DNA of 6,687 nt from Clostridiales bacterium UBA1758 (GCA_002315595.1 DCHG01000012.1:1-6687); one strand, 5' to 3'. Positions 1-6,264 are shown, counted from the stretch's first letter. The notes: a model not told the origin generated them from the letters alone. A program made the numbers and translations.

Positions 1-36
1 CGGATTCCCACGGCGACAAAGTCGCCTCGGAATGAC
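1..36 (-). repeat. Intergenic hairpin repeat, left copy (cut by window edge)
   Basis: Read on the minus strand this segment runs GTCATTCCGAGG, then a hairpin, then GTGGGAATCCG. The hairpin arms are ggcgac at 12-17 and gtcgcc at 21-26, with an AAA loop. The outer blocks match those of a second copy in opposite orientation at 64-151. From general knowledge, short elements beginning GTCATTGCGAGG and ending near GGCAATCCG are dispersed in many copies in clostridial genomes; that link is recalled, not searched. The left boundary is lost at the window edge. Confidence 0.6.
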
Positions 37-63
37 AAATTTTAACTGCGTCGCACCCACCCC

Positions 64-151
64 GTCATTGCGAGGAGGGCAACGCCCGACGGTGTGGCTC
101 ACGTATTCTTCGAATATGTATGGCGTTTGCTTACGCAAACGCGTTAATCCG
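64..151 (+). repeat. Intergenic hairpin repeat, right copy with internal extra segment
   Basis: The copy starts GTCATTGCGAGG at 64-75. It continues into a small hairpin (gggc at 77-80, gccc at 84-87, AAC loop), then GTGGC at 94-98, and resumes with AATCCG at 146-151. Compared with the left copy, about 47 bases (99-145) are extra between the GTGG and AATCCG blocks. Those bases fold into two further hairpins. The two copies face each other with about 27 bases between them. Confidence 0.55.
101..142. other. Two adjacent small hairpins inside the repeat
   Basis: The first hairpin pairs 101-108 with 112-119 around a TTC loop and has one G-U pair. The second is a perfect 8-bp stem, gcgtttgc at 123-130 and gcaaacgc at 135-142, with a four-base loop. 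Neither is followed by a T run, so they do not look like intrinsic terminators. They are best read as part of the mosaic intergenic repeat. Confidence 0.5.
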
Positions 152-196
152 TTCCCTAATTCCGTGTTACGCCACAACGAACTCGTGCAAAATATT

Positions 197-220
197 CCCC
201 CCTCCCCTCCCGTCTTGCCC
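197..220 (-). other. C-rich tract; possible G-quadruplex on the minus strand
   Basis: Cytosine runs lie at 197-202, 204-207, 209-211 and 218-220. On the minus strand this gives four G runs of three or more with loops of 6, 1 and 1 bases, which satisfies the usual G-quadruplex pattern. It sits about 75 bases upstream of the promoter of the URO-D gene. A regulatory role is speculative. The rest of 152-290 shows no gene or clear signal. Confidence 0.3.
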
Positions 221-290
221 TCGCAACTGCGCATTACCGCAAAATTTTCCAAAAAACGATAATATTTTCATAGCATTTCCCGTCATAAAA

Positions 291-299
291 TGATACAAT
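291..299 (+). promoter_or_regulatory. Extended -10 promoter for the URO-D family gene
   Basis: TGATACAAT reads as a TGn extension plus a -10 box, TACAAT (294-299), one mismatch from TATAAT. The hexamer 17 bases upstream (tagcat, 271-276) is a poor -35, as expected for an extended -10 promoter. Transcription would start near 306, leaving a very short leader that still includes the purine-rich ribosome binding site at 306-314. This start is predicted, not measured. Confidence 0.45.
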
Positions 300-305
300 A
301 ATCCA

Positions 306-314
306 AAGAAAGGG
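306..314 (+). promoter_or_regulatory. Ribosome binding site that fixes the start at 324
   Basis: The purine stretch aagaaaggg ends at 314. It directly abuts an in-frame ATG at 315, too close for initiation there. A second in-frame ATG at 324 lies 9 bases downstream, a normal spacing. This favours 324 as the true start and removes three residues (M-I-H) from the longest reading frame. Confidence 0.65.
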
Positions 315-323
315 ATGATCCAC

Positions 324-1448
324 ATGACAAATCGTGAACGCGCTATGAATATCCTGCACTACCGCCCGGTCGACCGTATGCCTGCGGTGCATTTCGGTTA
401 CTGGCCGCAACTTTTGCCCGAATGGGCGGAACAAGGCTACATTCCGAAAGAACTTGCCGAAAACTGGGAAGACGGCAATGCAGTCGACAAAGCCATTGAC
501 AAACTCATTGGTTGGGATTTCAACTGGAACACTCTGCGTAGCCCCAAAAACGGACTTTTCCCGCTTTTCGAGCCGAAAATGCTCGAAGAGTACCCCGACG
601 GAAGTCAGCGTTGGCTGAACTCCGAAGGAATTATTGAACGAATTCACCCCGGCATTGTTTCGATCGGAGGCGAAGATGACTACCTGCTCAAAGACAGAGA
701 TGCTTTTGAAACATTATTTCTCCCTAAAATCAAGTTTTCGCCCGAACGCGTTGATTATGATTACTTTTTGAATAAATACCCTGCGGAGTATGAAGCCGCC
801 GATATGCCGATCGGACTTAAACTCGGAAGCGTCATCGGCGAAATCCGAAGTTTCTGCTCGGTCGCCGGCATGAGTTATCTGATGTACGACGAGGATGAGG
901 ATCTGTTCGCCGACATCGTCGACACCTACGCCGAAATGCAGTATAAATGCGCCGAAGAAGTTCTCAAAACAGGTGCAAAATTCGATTTTGCACACTATTG
1001 GGAGGATATTTGTTACAGTAATGGTCCCCTGCTTTCACCGCAGATTTTTGACGAACTCTGCGCAAAGCACTATAAGCGACGCAACGATCTCGTCCACAAG
1101 TACGGCATCGACATCATTTCTCTTGACTGCGACGGCAGAACGGATCGCCTTCTGCCGACATGGTTTGAAAACGGCGTGAACACGATGTTCCCCATCGAGA
1201 TCGGCACTTGGGGCGACCAATTTGAAGCCGCCCGCGTTAAGTACGGGACGGGAATGCTCGGCGTCGGCGGAATGGACAAGACCGCACTTCGCAAAGACCG
1301 TGCCGCGGTCGATGCGGAAATCGAACGACTCAAACGGCTTTCCGCACTCGGCGGTTTCATCCCATGCCCCGACCATCGCCTGATGCCCGGTACGAAGTTT
1401 GAACTCGTGCAGTATTACGCGGATGAGATCAAAAAAATCCGCCTATAA
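324..1448 (+). CDS. URO-D superfamily protein (uroporphyrinogen decarboxylase-like / corrinoid methyltransferase-like)
   Basis: A 374-residue cytoplasmic protein starting MTNRERAMNIL, the usual opening of the URO-D superfamily, whose members adopt a TIM-barrel fold. The superfamily includes HemE of haem synthesis and the methylcobamide methyltransferases MtaA/MtbA. The N-terminal arginine motif (MRQAGR) typical of true HemE is absent; the equivalent area reads RMPAVHFGYW (18-27), so a haem role is unlikely. A DCDG motif lies at 268-271, where MtaA-type enzymes carry their His-x-Cys zinc ligands. A CPDH motif with Cys348 and His351 lies near the C terminus, where the third zinc ligand and conserved C-terminal residues fall. 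These alignments are by eye. Length is normal to slightly long. The gene has its own promoter and a strong terminator, and no corrinoid protein or methyltransferase partner is next to it. Substrate is unknown. Family assignment is secure; function is not. Confidence 0.88.
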   Translation: MTNRERAMNILHYRPVDRMPAVHFGYWPQLLPEWAEQGYIPKELAENWEDGNAVDKAIDKLIGWDFNWNTLRSPKNGLFPLFEPKMLEEYPDGSQRWLNSEGIIERIHPGIVSIGGEDDYLLKDRDAFETLFLPKIKFSPERVDYDYFLNKYPAEYEAADMPIGLKLGSVIGEIRSFCSVAGMSYLMYDEDEDLFADIVDTYAEMQYKCAEEVLKTGAKFDFAHYWEDICYSNGPLLSPQIFDELCAKHYKRRNDLVHKYGIDIISLDCDGRTDRLLPTWFENGVNTMFPIEIGTWGDQFEAARVKYGTGMLGVGGMDKTALRKDRAAVDAEIERLKRLSALGGFIPCPDHRLMPGTKFELVQYYADEIKKIRL

Positions 1449-1459
1449 AGTATGAATTT

Positions 1460-1492
1460 CAAAGCCCCTTTGGCAAGGGGCTTTGTTTTTTT
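1460..1492 (+). terminator. Intrinsic terminator of the URO-D gene
   Basis: A perfect 11-bp stem (1460-1470 with 1475-1485) closes on a TGGC loop and is followed at once by seven T residues (1486-1492). It starts 12 bases after the stop codon. This is a textbook Rho-independent terminator for plus-strand transcription. Confidence 0.93.
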
Positions 1493-1498
1493 GTATAG

Positions 1499-1533
1499 AA
1501 AACCGACCGACATGGTCACCCACATCGGTCGGT
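1499..1533 (-). terminator. Probable intrinsic terminator of the RND gene
   Basis: The 9-bp arms at 1502-1510 and 1525-1533 (accgaccga and its complement) enclose a symmetric CA/CA mismatch and an inner 3-bp TGG/CCA stem with a TCAC loop. On the minus strand the stem is followed by TTTCTAT, a short T-rich tail rather than a clean T run. It lies 25 bases past the RND stop codon. Termination is likely; strength is uncertain. Confidence 0.6.
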
Positions 1534-1538
1534 CAAAG

Positions 1539-1554
1539 GTCTGCTACGGCAGAC
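1539..1554 (-). other. Small hairpin just after the RND stop codon
   Basis: A 6-bp stem, gtctgc at 1539-1544 with gcagac at 1549-1554, closes on a TACG tetraloop. It begins four bases after the RND stop codon on the minus strand and precedes the larger terminator hairpin. No T run follows, so it may protect the transcript 3' end or pause polymerase rather than terminate. That role is inference. Confidence 0.4.
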
Positions 1555-1558
1555 TTAT

Positions 1559-4500
1559 TTATTTTTTCTCGTCCTGATTGAATTCGATGTCGAACTTAAA
1601 GTCCTCGTCTTCTTCAACTTTTTCTTCCTCGGTCGCTTCTTCCAAAGCGCCTTCGTCGACGATTTCAAGTTCATCGTCCTTAACCACACGCATATGCTTT
1701 TTGGTCAGCAACTCGTACATGATCGGAACAACGAACAGTGTCATAAACGTCGCGTACACAAGTCCGCCGACGCAAACGACGGCGATCGGCTGAACAAGAC
1801 CGGAGCCGGAGCCGAGTCCGAGCATCATCGGCAGGAGGCCGAGGATGGTGGTCAGCGCGGTCATAAGAACCGGGCGCAGACGCGTGGTTGCGGCTTCCAA
1901 AATCGCCTTACGGCGTTCCATGCCGTCCGCACGGAGTTGGTTGATACCGTCAACCAAAACGATACCGTTGTTGACGATAACACCGACGAGCATGACGAAG
2001 CCGATCAGCGAGATAACGCTGAGTTCGAAGCCGCTGACGAGAAGGGCAAGCAAGCCGCCCGTGAACGCAAGCGGTATCGTGAACATGACGACGAACGGAC
2101 TCATCAGACTCTGGAACTGGGCGACCATGATCAGATAAACGACCAGAACGCCGAGCAGGAGCATCTTGACAAGTTGTTCAAGCGCATCGGTAATGATAGA
2201 GTTTTCGCCGTCGAATTCGATTTCGCAACCTTCCGGAAGCACAAGATCCTTCAACTGCTTTTCGGCGTCCGCGGTAACAAGGCTGACATTGTAATCGCTG
2301 TCGAGCGTACCGGAAACGGTGATAACTCTGCGTTGTTCATCACGGTTGATCGAGGCAAGCGAAGTCGATTCTTCAATTTCCGCAATATCGGCGAGTTTGA
2401 CTGTCTTTTTGGTGCCGTCCTGTGCCGTGAAGTCGATTTCGTAATCGCGGATGCCCTGGGCACCGAGCGATTTGACCATATCGGAGCCGACGACGAGCGT
2501 GCGGGAATACGTTCCCTCATCGAGGTCGCCCACGTCAACGGATTCGGTCATGGCAAACGCAAGATCCTGATAGACCTGTGCAATCGTCAAACCTTCTTTT
2601 GCCGCGGCGTTCTTATCCACGGTGATGTGGAGTTCAGGCGTGGTTTCTTCCATACCGTTATCCACGGAGGTAATGCCTTCAACCTTTTCAAGGCGGTCGG
2701 CAACCTGCTGAGCCGCGTCACGCATATCGTCAAGATCTTCGCCGAAGACCTTGACCTGAACGCCGGATCCGCTGAGCGAAGTCAGATAACTCGTCATATC
2801 GGTGCCGCCGGAAACATTGCCGGTGACGTCATATTTTTCGAGAAGTTCTTCGACCTGTTTCATCAGTTTTTCGGGGTTTGCATTGTCTTCGAGGATCGCG
2901 TACATGGTGACTGCACCTTCGTCATTTTCGGTGCCGAGACCGGTACCGATGACGCTCGCCATACCGCCGGAAAGCATGGATCCGATCGAGGTGACACCGT
3001 CGAGTTCCAAAATTTCCTCGGCGATCTGATCGGCTACAACTTCCGTATCCGCAAGAACAAAGTCGTCGGGCATTTGGATGTTGACCATGATTTCGGTCGA
3101 GCCCATGGACGGCATGAACGAATAACCGCGTTTGAGGGTGAGAAGCAGGCTTCCCGCAAGAAGGGCGACGACCACAAAGAGGACAATGATACGGTTGGCA
3201 AGCGAGAATTTCAACGCCTTTTCGTAAATTCTCAAAAGTCCCTTGAAGCCCTTTTGCTCCTTTTGGTTGATCTTTTTCAGTGTGCCGGACGCCATCGCCG
3301 GAACAAGCGTGATCGCGATCACAAGGCTCGCCATCAGCGAATAGGTGATCGTCAACGTCATATCCGTGAACAACTGACGCGTAATGCCTTCGACAAAGAC
3401 GATCGGGGCGAAAACGCAGACCGTGGTCAAGGTTGACGCCGTGATTGCGCCGGTCATTTGTACCGCGCCGGTGACGGCGGCTTTCAAGACGGAAACGCCC
3501 TTACCGCGTAGTCGGTAGATATTTTCGATGACGACGATCGAGTTATCGACCAACATACCGACGCCGATTGCAAGACCGGACAACGAGATAATGTTAAGCG
3601 AAACACCCGAGAAATACATCAGTACGATCGCAAACATAACGCTGATCGGGATACTGAATGCAATGACGATCGTCGGGCGAATATCTTTTAAGAAGAGGAA
3701 GAGGATGATCACGGCAAGAGCCGCACCGATCAGGAGGTTGTCGAGAACGCTCCCGATGACCATGTTGATGTATTTGCCCTGATCGAGAAGTTTGGTAAAA
3801 GACAGTCCGTCGTAGTCTTCGGTGAGGGCTTCAAAGCGGGCGTCGATATTTGCCGAAACATCGGCGGTTGCGGCGTCGGACTGTTTCTGGAACGAAAGCA
3901 GAACGCCGTCTTTGCCGTTGATCTTGGCGTAAGTTTCATCGGTGTTATCGGTGATAATAATGTCCGCGACGTCGCTCAAATAGATCACGCCGACGTCGTC
4001 GATGCCGGTGTCAAAGAGTGCCATTCCGGCGAGTTCCTCTTCACCGTCGATGTCGTCACCGACGCGGACGAGCCATTTCGTTCCTTCTTCGGTGATGTAG
4101 CCCGCGGGCATTTCAAAATTCTGAGCGCCGAGGATGGTAGCCACGGTTTCGATGGTGATCTTGTCGGTCATATCCGCCGAATCCTTGGCGTCGGTGCGGG
4201 CATCTTCGATGGTTTCCGCGGTTTCGTCGAGTTCGTCGAGTTTGTCGTTAAGATCATCGAGCGTGTCGCTGATGGTCTGTTCACCGACGATGATTTCGGC
4301 GATCTTGCCGGACATTTCAAGTCCGCTTTCGGCTTCCTTCGAATTGACCTCTTTGCGGGCGTCTTCGATGCTCACAAGTCCGGCGGCAAGTTGTTCATCG
4401 GTGGTTTTCAGGGTTGCGATGCCTTCTTCGATCTGGGAACGGGCAACGCGAATTTGGCGAAGGGTGTCGGAAAGAGTGCCACGGGAAATTCCGTTTGCGG

Positions 4501-5563
4501 AAAGTTGGCTTTCCACCTGGGAAAGTTGGTACTTCAATGAAGCAATTTCGGATTCGGCGTACTGGATTTTGCCGTAGATTTCGGCGGAATACTCACCCGA
4601 GGCTTTCAGTCCGTCGATGAATTTCTGATATTCGTTGATACCGGCTTCCAGTTGCTTGATGCCGCTATCGGCTTTGTTGAGTTCATTTTCCTGCTGGATG
4701 AGTTCTTCCAGTTGGTCGGTCAGTTCCAAACGCTTCTCATTCAGAAGCGAACGGGTTTCAAGGATTTCGGTCTGCTTGCTATCGAGTTCGGTTCTGGCGT
4801 CGGACAGTTGCTTGGCGATGTCGTTTTGTGCCGCCTTGATCTGTGAACGACCGCTTTCGATCTGCTTTTCGCCGTCTTTTGCGGCTTGAATACCTTCGGA
4901 AAGTTGCTGTTTTGCGTCGATGAGTTTTGCGACGTTTTCGTCAAAAGTCTCGTCGAGTGCGCGTGCAATACGGAGGTTGACGGCGTCGATCTTGTCTTCG
5001 TTGATGATGACGTTGACCTTTTCGGTGATCGTACCGCTGGTGGTCACGCTTGCAACGCCTTCAATACCTTCCAAACGTTGAAGCAGCGTATTGTTGACAA
5101 AATTGCTCAGTTCGGCACGGGACGCACCTTCAACATCGACCGCGGCGGTCATGACCGGGATCATGGTCGGGTTGATTTTGAGGATGTACGGCGTCCCGAC
5201 GTATTCGTTCCAATCGCCGGAGATCGAGTCGATCTCTTCACGAATGTTGAGAGAAACGATTTCCATATCGGCGTCGTTGCTGAACTGCATGATGATCATC
5301 GAATAGTTGTCCGATGATGTCGAAGTCATACTCGTGACATTGTCCAATGTGGACAGCGCCTGCTCAATGGGCTTTGTGACGTCGCTTTCGACCTTTTCGG
5401 GGCTTGCGCCGATATAGGTCGTCGCAACGACGACATAGGGCATTTCAATGTCCGGTAAAAGATCCGGCGTCATTTTGGTGAACGACACCAGTCCGAGGGC
5501 AATGATAAGCACCACGGCAACTAGGATCGTCATCGGCTTTTTTACACTAAACTTCGGTAACAT
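1559..5563 (-). CDS. RND-family efflux permease with large coiled-coil insertion
   Basis: A 1334-residue inner-membrane proton-driven transporter of the HAE/AcrB-like RND family, nearest in kind to the Firmicutes SwrC/YerP group. It starts at an ATG with AGGAGG (5570-5575) six bases upstream. TM1 is at about 11-29, followed by porter sequence (about 35-195) with the typical LPDIEMPYV and DNVTSMTSTS blocks. A coiled-coil insert spans about 205-466 and porter sequence resumes to about 600. TM2-TM6 lie at about 605-757, with the TM4 relay motif LVDNSIVVIEN (D673, N674). TM7 is at 791-810, a second porter half at about 820-1125, and TM8-TM12 at about 1131-1282, with VNNGIVLVD in TM10 (N1198, N1199). 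The last 39 residues hold 20 Asp/Glu, forming an acidic cytoplasmic tail. AcrB has 1049 residues; the excess is nearly all the insert. No adaptor or outer-membrane channel gene is adjacent. Substrate is unknown. Expression probably depends on the promoter at 5619-5647. Confidence 0.95.
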   Translation of the reverse strand: MLPKFSVKKPMTILVAVVLIIALGLVSFTKMTPDLLPDIEMPYVVVATTYIGASPEKVESDVTKPIEQALSTLDNVTSMTSTSSDNYSMIIMQFSNDADMEIVSLNIREEIDSISGDWNEYVGTPYILKINPTMIPVMTAAVDVEGASRAELSNFVNNTLLQRLEGIEGVASVTTSGTITEKVNVIINEDKIDAVNLRIARALDETFDENVAKLIDAKQQLSEGIQAAKDGEKQIESGRSQIKAAQNDIAKQLSDARTELDSKQTEILETRSLLNEKRLELTDQLEELIQQENELNKADSGIKQLEAGINEYQKFIDGLKASGEYSAEIYGKIQYAESEIASLKYQLSQVESQLSANGISRGTLSDTLRQIRVARSQIEEGIATLKTTDEQLAAGLVSIEDARKEVNSKEAESGLEMSGKIAEIIVGEQTISDTLDDLNDKLDELDETAETIEDARTDAKDSADMTDKITIETVATILGAQNFEMPAGYITEEGTKWLVRVGDDIDGEEELAGMALFDTGIDDVGVIYLSDVADIIITDNTDETYAKINGKDGVLLSFQKQSDAATADVSANIDARFEALTEDYDGLSFTKLLDQGKYINMVIGSVLDNLLIGAALAVIILFLFLKDIRPTIVIAFSIPISVMFAIVLMYFSGVSLNIISLSGLAIGVGMLVDNSIVVIENIYRLRGKGVSVLKAAVTGAVQMTGAITASTLTTVCVFAPIVFVEGITRQLFTDMTLTITYSLMASLVIAITLVPAMASGTLKKINQKEQKGFKGLLRIYEKALKFSLANRIIVLFVVVALLAGSLLLTLKRGYSFMPSMGSTEIMVNIQMPDDFVLADTEVVADQIAEEILELDGVTSIGSMLSGGMASVIGTGLGTENDEGAVTMYAILEDNANPEKLMKQVEELLEKYDVTGNVSGGTDMTSYLTSLSGSGVQVKVFGEDLDDMRDAAQQVADRLEKVEGITSVDNGMEETTPELHITVDKNAAAKEGLTIAQVYQDLAFAMTESVDVGDLDEGTYSRTLVVGSDMVKSLGAQGIRDYEIDFTAQDGTKKTVKLADIAEIEESTSLASINRDEQRRVITVSGTLDSDYNVSLVTADAEKQLKDLVLPEGCEIEFDGENSIITDALEQLVKMLLLGVLVVYLIMVAQFQSLMSPFVVMFTIPLAFTGGLLALLVSGFELSVISLIGFVMLVGVIVNNGIVLVDGINQLRADGMERRKAILEAATTRLRPVLMTALTTILGLLPMMLGLGSGSGLVQPIAVVCVGGLVYATFMTLFVVPIMYELLTKKHMRVVKDDELEIVDEGALEEATEEEKVEEDEDFKFDIEFNQDEKK
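4166..4951 (-). other. Region encoding the coiled-coil insert of the RND permease
   Basis: Residues about 205-466 are rich in Glu, Gln, Lys, Ala, Ser and Leu with heptad-like hydrophobic spacing (for example LNEKRLELTDQLEELIQQE at 274-292). Gly-containing breaks near 300-330, 358-362 and 413-420 suggest several helices folding back on each other. The flanks (VNVIINEDKIDA before, KITIETVATILGAQ after) align by eye with the continuous first-half porter domain of AcrB, so the segment is an insertion on the extracytoplasmic side. Comparable helical segments occur in some Firmicutes RND proteins, from general knowledge. Boundaries are approximate. Confidence 0.75.
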
Positions 5564-5583
5564 CTCTTTCCTCCTAATTACTT

Positions 5584-5602
5584 TATGTCACTTTTACACA
5601 TA
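5584..5602. promoter_or_regulatory. Candidate operator in the RND leader
   Basis: TATGT at 5584-5588 and ACATA at 5598-5602 form 5-bp inverted arms separated by nine bases. The site lies downstream of the predicted RND start, within the untranslated leader. Spaced arms of this size are typical of dimeric repressors that control efflux pumps, but arms this short also occur by chance in AT-rich DNA. Confidence 0.3.
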
Positions 5603-5608
5603 GTAACC

Positions 5609-5618
5609 AGTTATAACT
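5609..5618. promoter_or_regulatory. Palindrome at the RND transcription start; candidate operator
   Basis: AGTTATAACT is a perfect 10-bp palindrome lying directly downstream of the RND -10 box and covering the expected start site (about 5612). A protein bound here would block initiation, as MarR- or TetR-type regulators of drug pumps do. No regulator gene is present in the window, so the binding protein is unknown. Confidence 0.4.
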
Positions 5619-5647
5619 ATTATACGACTTTATTTTTCGTTTTTCAA
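5619..5647 (-). promoter_or_regulatory. Sigma-A type promoter of the RND gene
   Basis: On the minus strand, TTGAAA (5642-5647) and TATAAT (5619-5624) are separated by exactly 17 bases. The -10 is perfect and the -35 has one mismatch. Transcription should begin near 5612, giving a leader of about 50 bases that includes the AGGAGG site. A strong consensus promoter fits a gene held in check by a repressor, which is inference. Confidence 0.8.
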
Positions 5648-5729
5648 GTGTTCTAATTGTAAACTTTTTTGTATATAAATAGGTATTTCTTGTGAGCGTT
5701 GACCGACACTGTACTTTTCACGGCGAAAA

Positions 5730-5738
5730 TGATATAAT
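5730..5738 (+). promoter_or_regulatory. Extended -10 promoter for the DUF2752 gene
   Basis: TGATATAAT combines the TGn extension with a perfect TATAAT (5733-5738). The hexamer 17 bases upstream (tgtact, 5710-5715) matches the -35 consensus at only three of six positions. The start would be near 5745, leaving about 85 bases of leader before the chosen ATG. It is divergent from the RND promoter, with about 60 bases between their elements. Confidence 0.6.
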
Positions 5739-5819
5739 GTTTTAAATAGTATTGCCTTTGAATATCGGCGGATACGGTCGAAACGCAGTCGGTGATGTGA
5801 TTTCCGTCTTTTGTTGTAC

Positions 5820-5840
5820 GGGGGGGGCCATGAAAAAAAA
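5820..5840 (+). repeat. Paired homopolymer runs, G8 and A8, flanking a start codon
   Basis: Eight G residues (5820-5827), then CC, the ATG at 5830, and eight A residues (5833-5840). The G run sits where a Shine-Dalgarno sequence would be and can pair only partly with the anti-Shine-Dalgarno. The A run encodes the Lys-rich N terminus. Both tracts are prone to slippage in cells and to sequencing error. Confidence 0.8.
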
Positions 5841-6177
5841 GTTTCTCTCTCACATTTTCATCCTGCTCGTAGGCGTCGCCTACGGGCTTGTCGCAATGCG
5901 CTGGTTTCAGTGTCCGATCCGAACGCTGACGGGTGTGCCATGTCCGTTTTGCGGATTTACCCGCGCAATGTTTGCGGCGTTTCGGTGGGATCTTTCCGCC
6001 GCGTTCCGTTATCAACCCCTGTTCTGGCTCGCCCCGTTTATGGTCATGGTCGCGTTTCATCGGGAAATTTTGTCAATTTGGATCCCGAAACGAGTGTCGA
6101 ACGCCTTCGTCATCCTCTCGGCAGTGGCTTTTTTCGTCACATGGCTGATCCGACTCTCGGCAGGAACGATACTTTGA
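5830..6177 (+). CDS. DUF2752 family small membrane protein
   Basis: A 115-residue membrane protein. It carries the DUF2752 signature: C28-P29, then G35-x-P37-C38-P-F-C41-G42-F-T-R45, followed by a downstream Asp (D54) and Q62-P63. Predicted membrane helices lie at about 5-24, 62-79 and 92-112, with a Lys-rich N terminus expected in the cytoplasm. The three cysteines at 28, 38 and 41 could bind a metal or form a disulfide; the family has no established biochemical function. The ATG at 5830 is chosen because it begins a normal MKKK-hydrophobic start. An in-frame extension to TTG at 5752 adds 26 residues with no family character and no good ribosome site. The ribosome site of the chosen start is atypical (G8). 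The gene lies 87 bases upstream of a TM2-domain gene with no terminator between, so read-through is likely. Confidence 0.85.
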   Translation: MKKKFLSHIFILLVGVAYGLVAMRWFQCPIRTLTGVPCPFCGFTRAMFAAFRWDLSAAFRYQPLFWLAPFMVMVAFHREILSIWIPKRVSNAFVILSAVAFFVTWLIRLSAGTIL

Positions 6178-6207
6178 ACAAAACTGATAGAAATAATCCT
6201 TTTTTTC

Positions 6208-6236
6208 TTGACATTTTTCGCAAAAAAGAGTATGCT
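6208..6236 (+). promoter_or_regulatory. Promoter of the TM2-domain gene
   Basis: A perfect TTGACA -35 (6208-6213) is followed after 17 bases by TATGCT (6231-6236), a -10 with four of six consensus bases. The start would be near 6243, leaving only about 20 bases before the ATG, enough for the AAGGAGG site at 6251-6257. The spacer contains a TTTTT-CGC-AAAAA palindrome (6214-6226). The gene can thus be expressed without DUF2752. Confidence 0.7.
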
Positions 6237-6264
6237 TTAATTACTAAATTAAGGAGGTACTTCT

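Noticed and set aside
32..262. Small open frame in the repeat region
   Set aside because: It covers hairpin repeats and a C-rich tract, has no ribosome site, and gives a Pro/Ser/Arg-rich product with no domain.
1460..1554. Three hairpins between converging genes read as a CRISPR or repeat array
   Set aside because: The hairpins differ in sequence and size, have no regular spacing, and are explained as terminators or 3'-end structures of the two converging genes.
1694..3436. Open frame of 580 codons on the plus strand, antisense to the RND gene
   Set aside because: It lies wholly inside the well-supported RND gene. Its product is dominated by Arg, His, Asp, Glu and Asn with no recognisable domain, and it has no suitable ribosome site. 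Codon bias of the real gene explains it.
5752..5829. Longer DUF2752 protein starting at TTG 5752
   Set aside because: The added 26 residues show no family similarity and precede a normal MKKK-hydrophobic start. The TTG lies close to the predicted transcription start and lacks a good ribosome site.
5564..5829. Riboswitch or structured leader between the RND and DUF2752 genes
   Set aside because: Both leaders are short (about 50 and 85 bases). I see no known riboswitch core, no antiterminator/terminator pair and no T-box.
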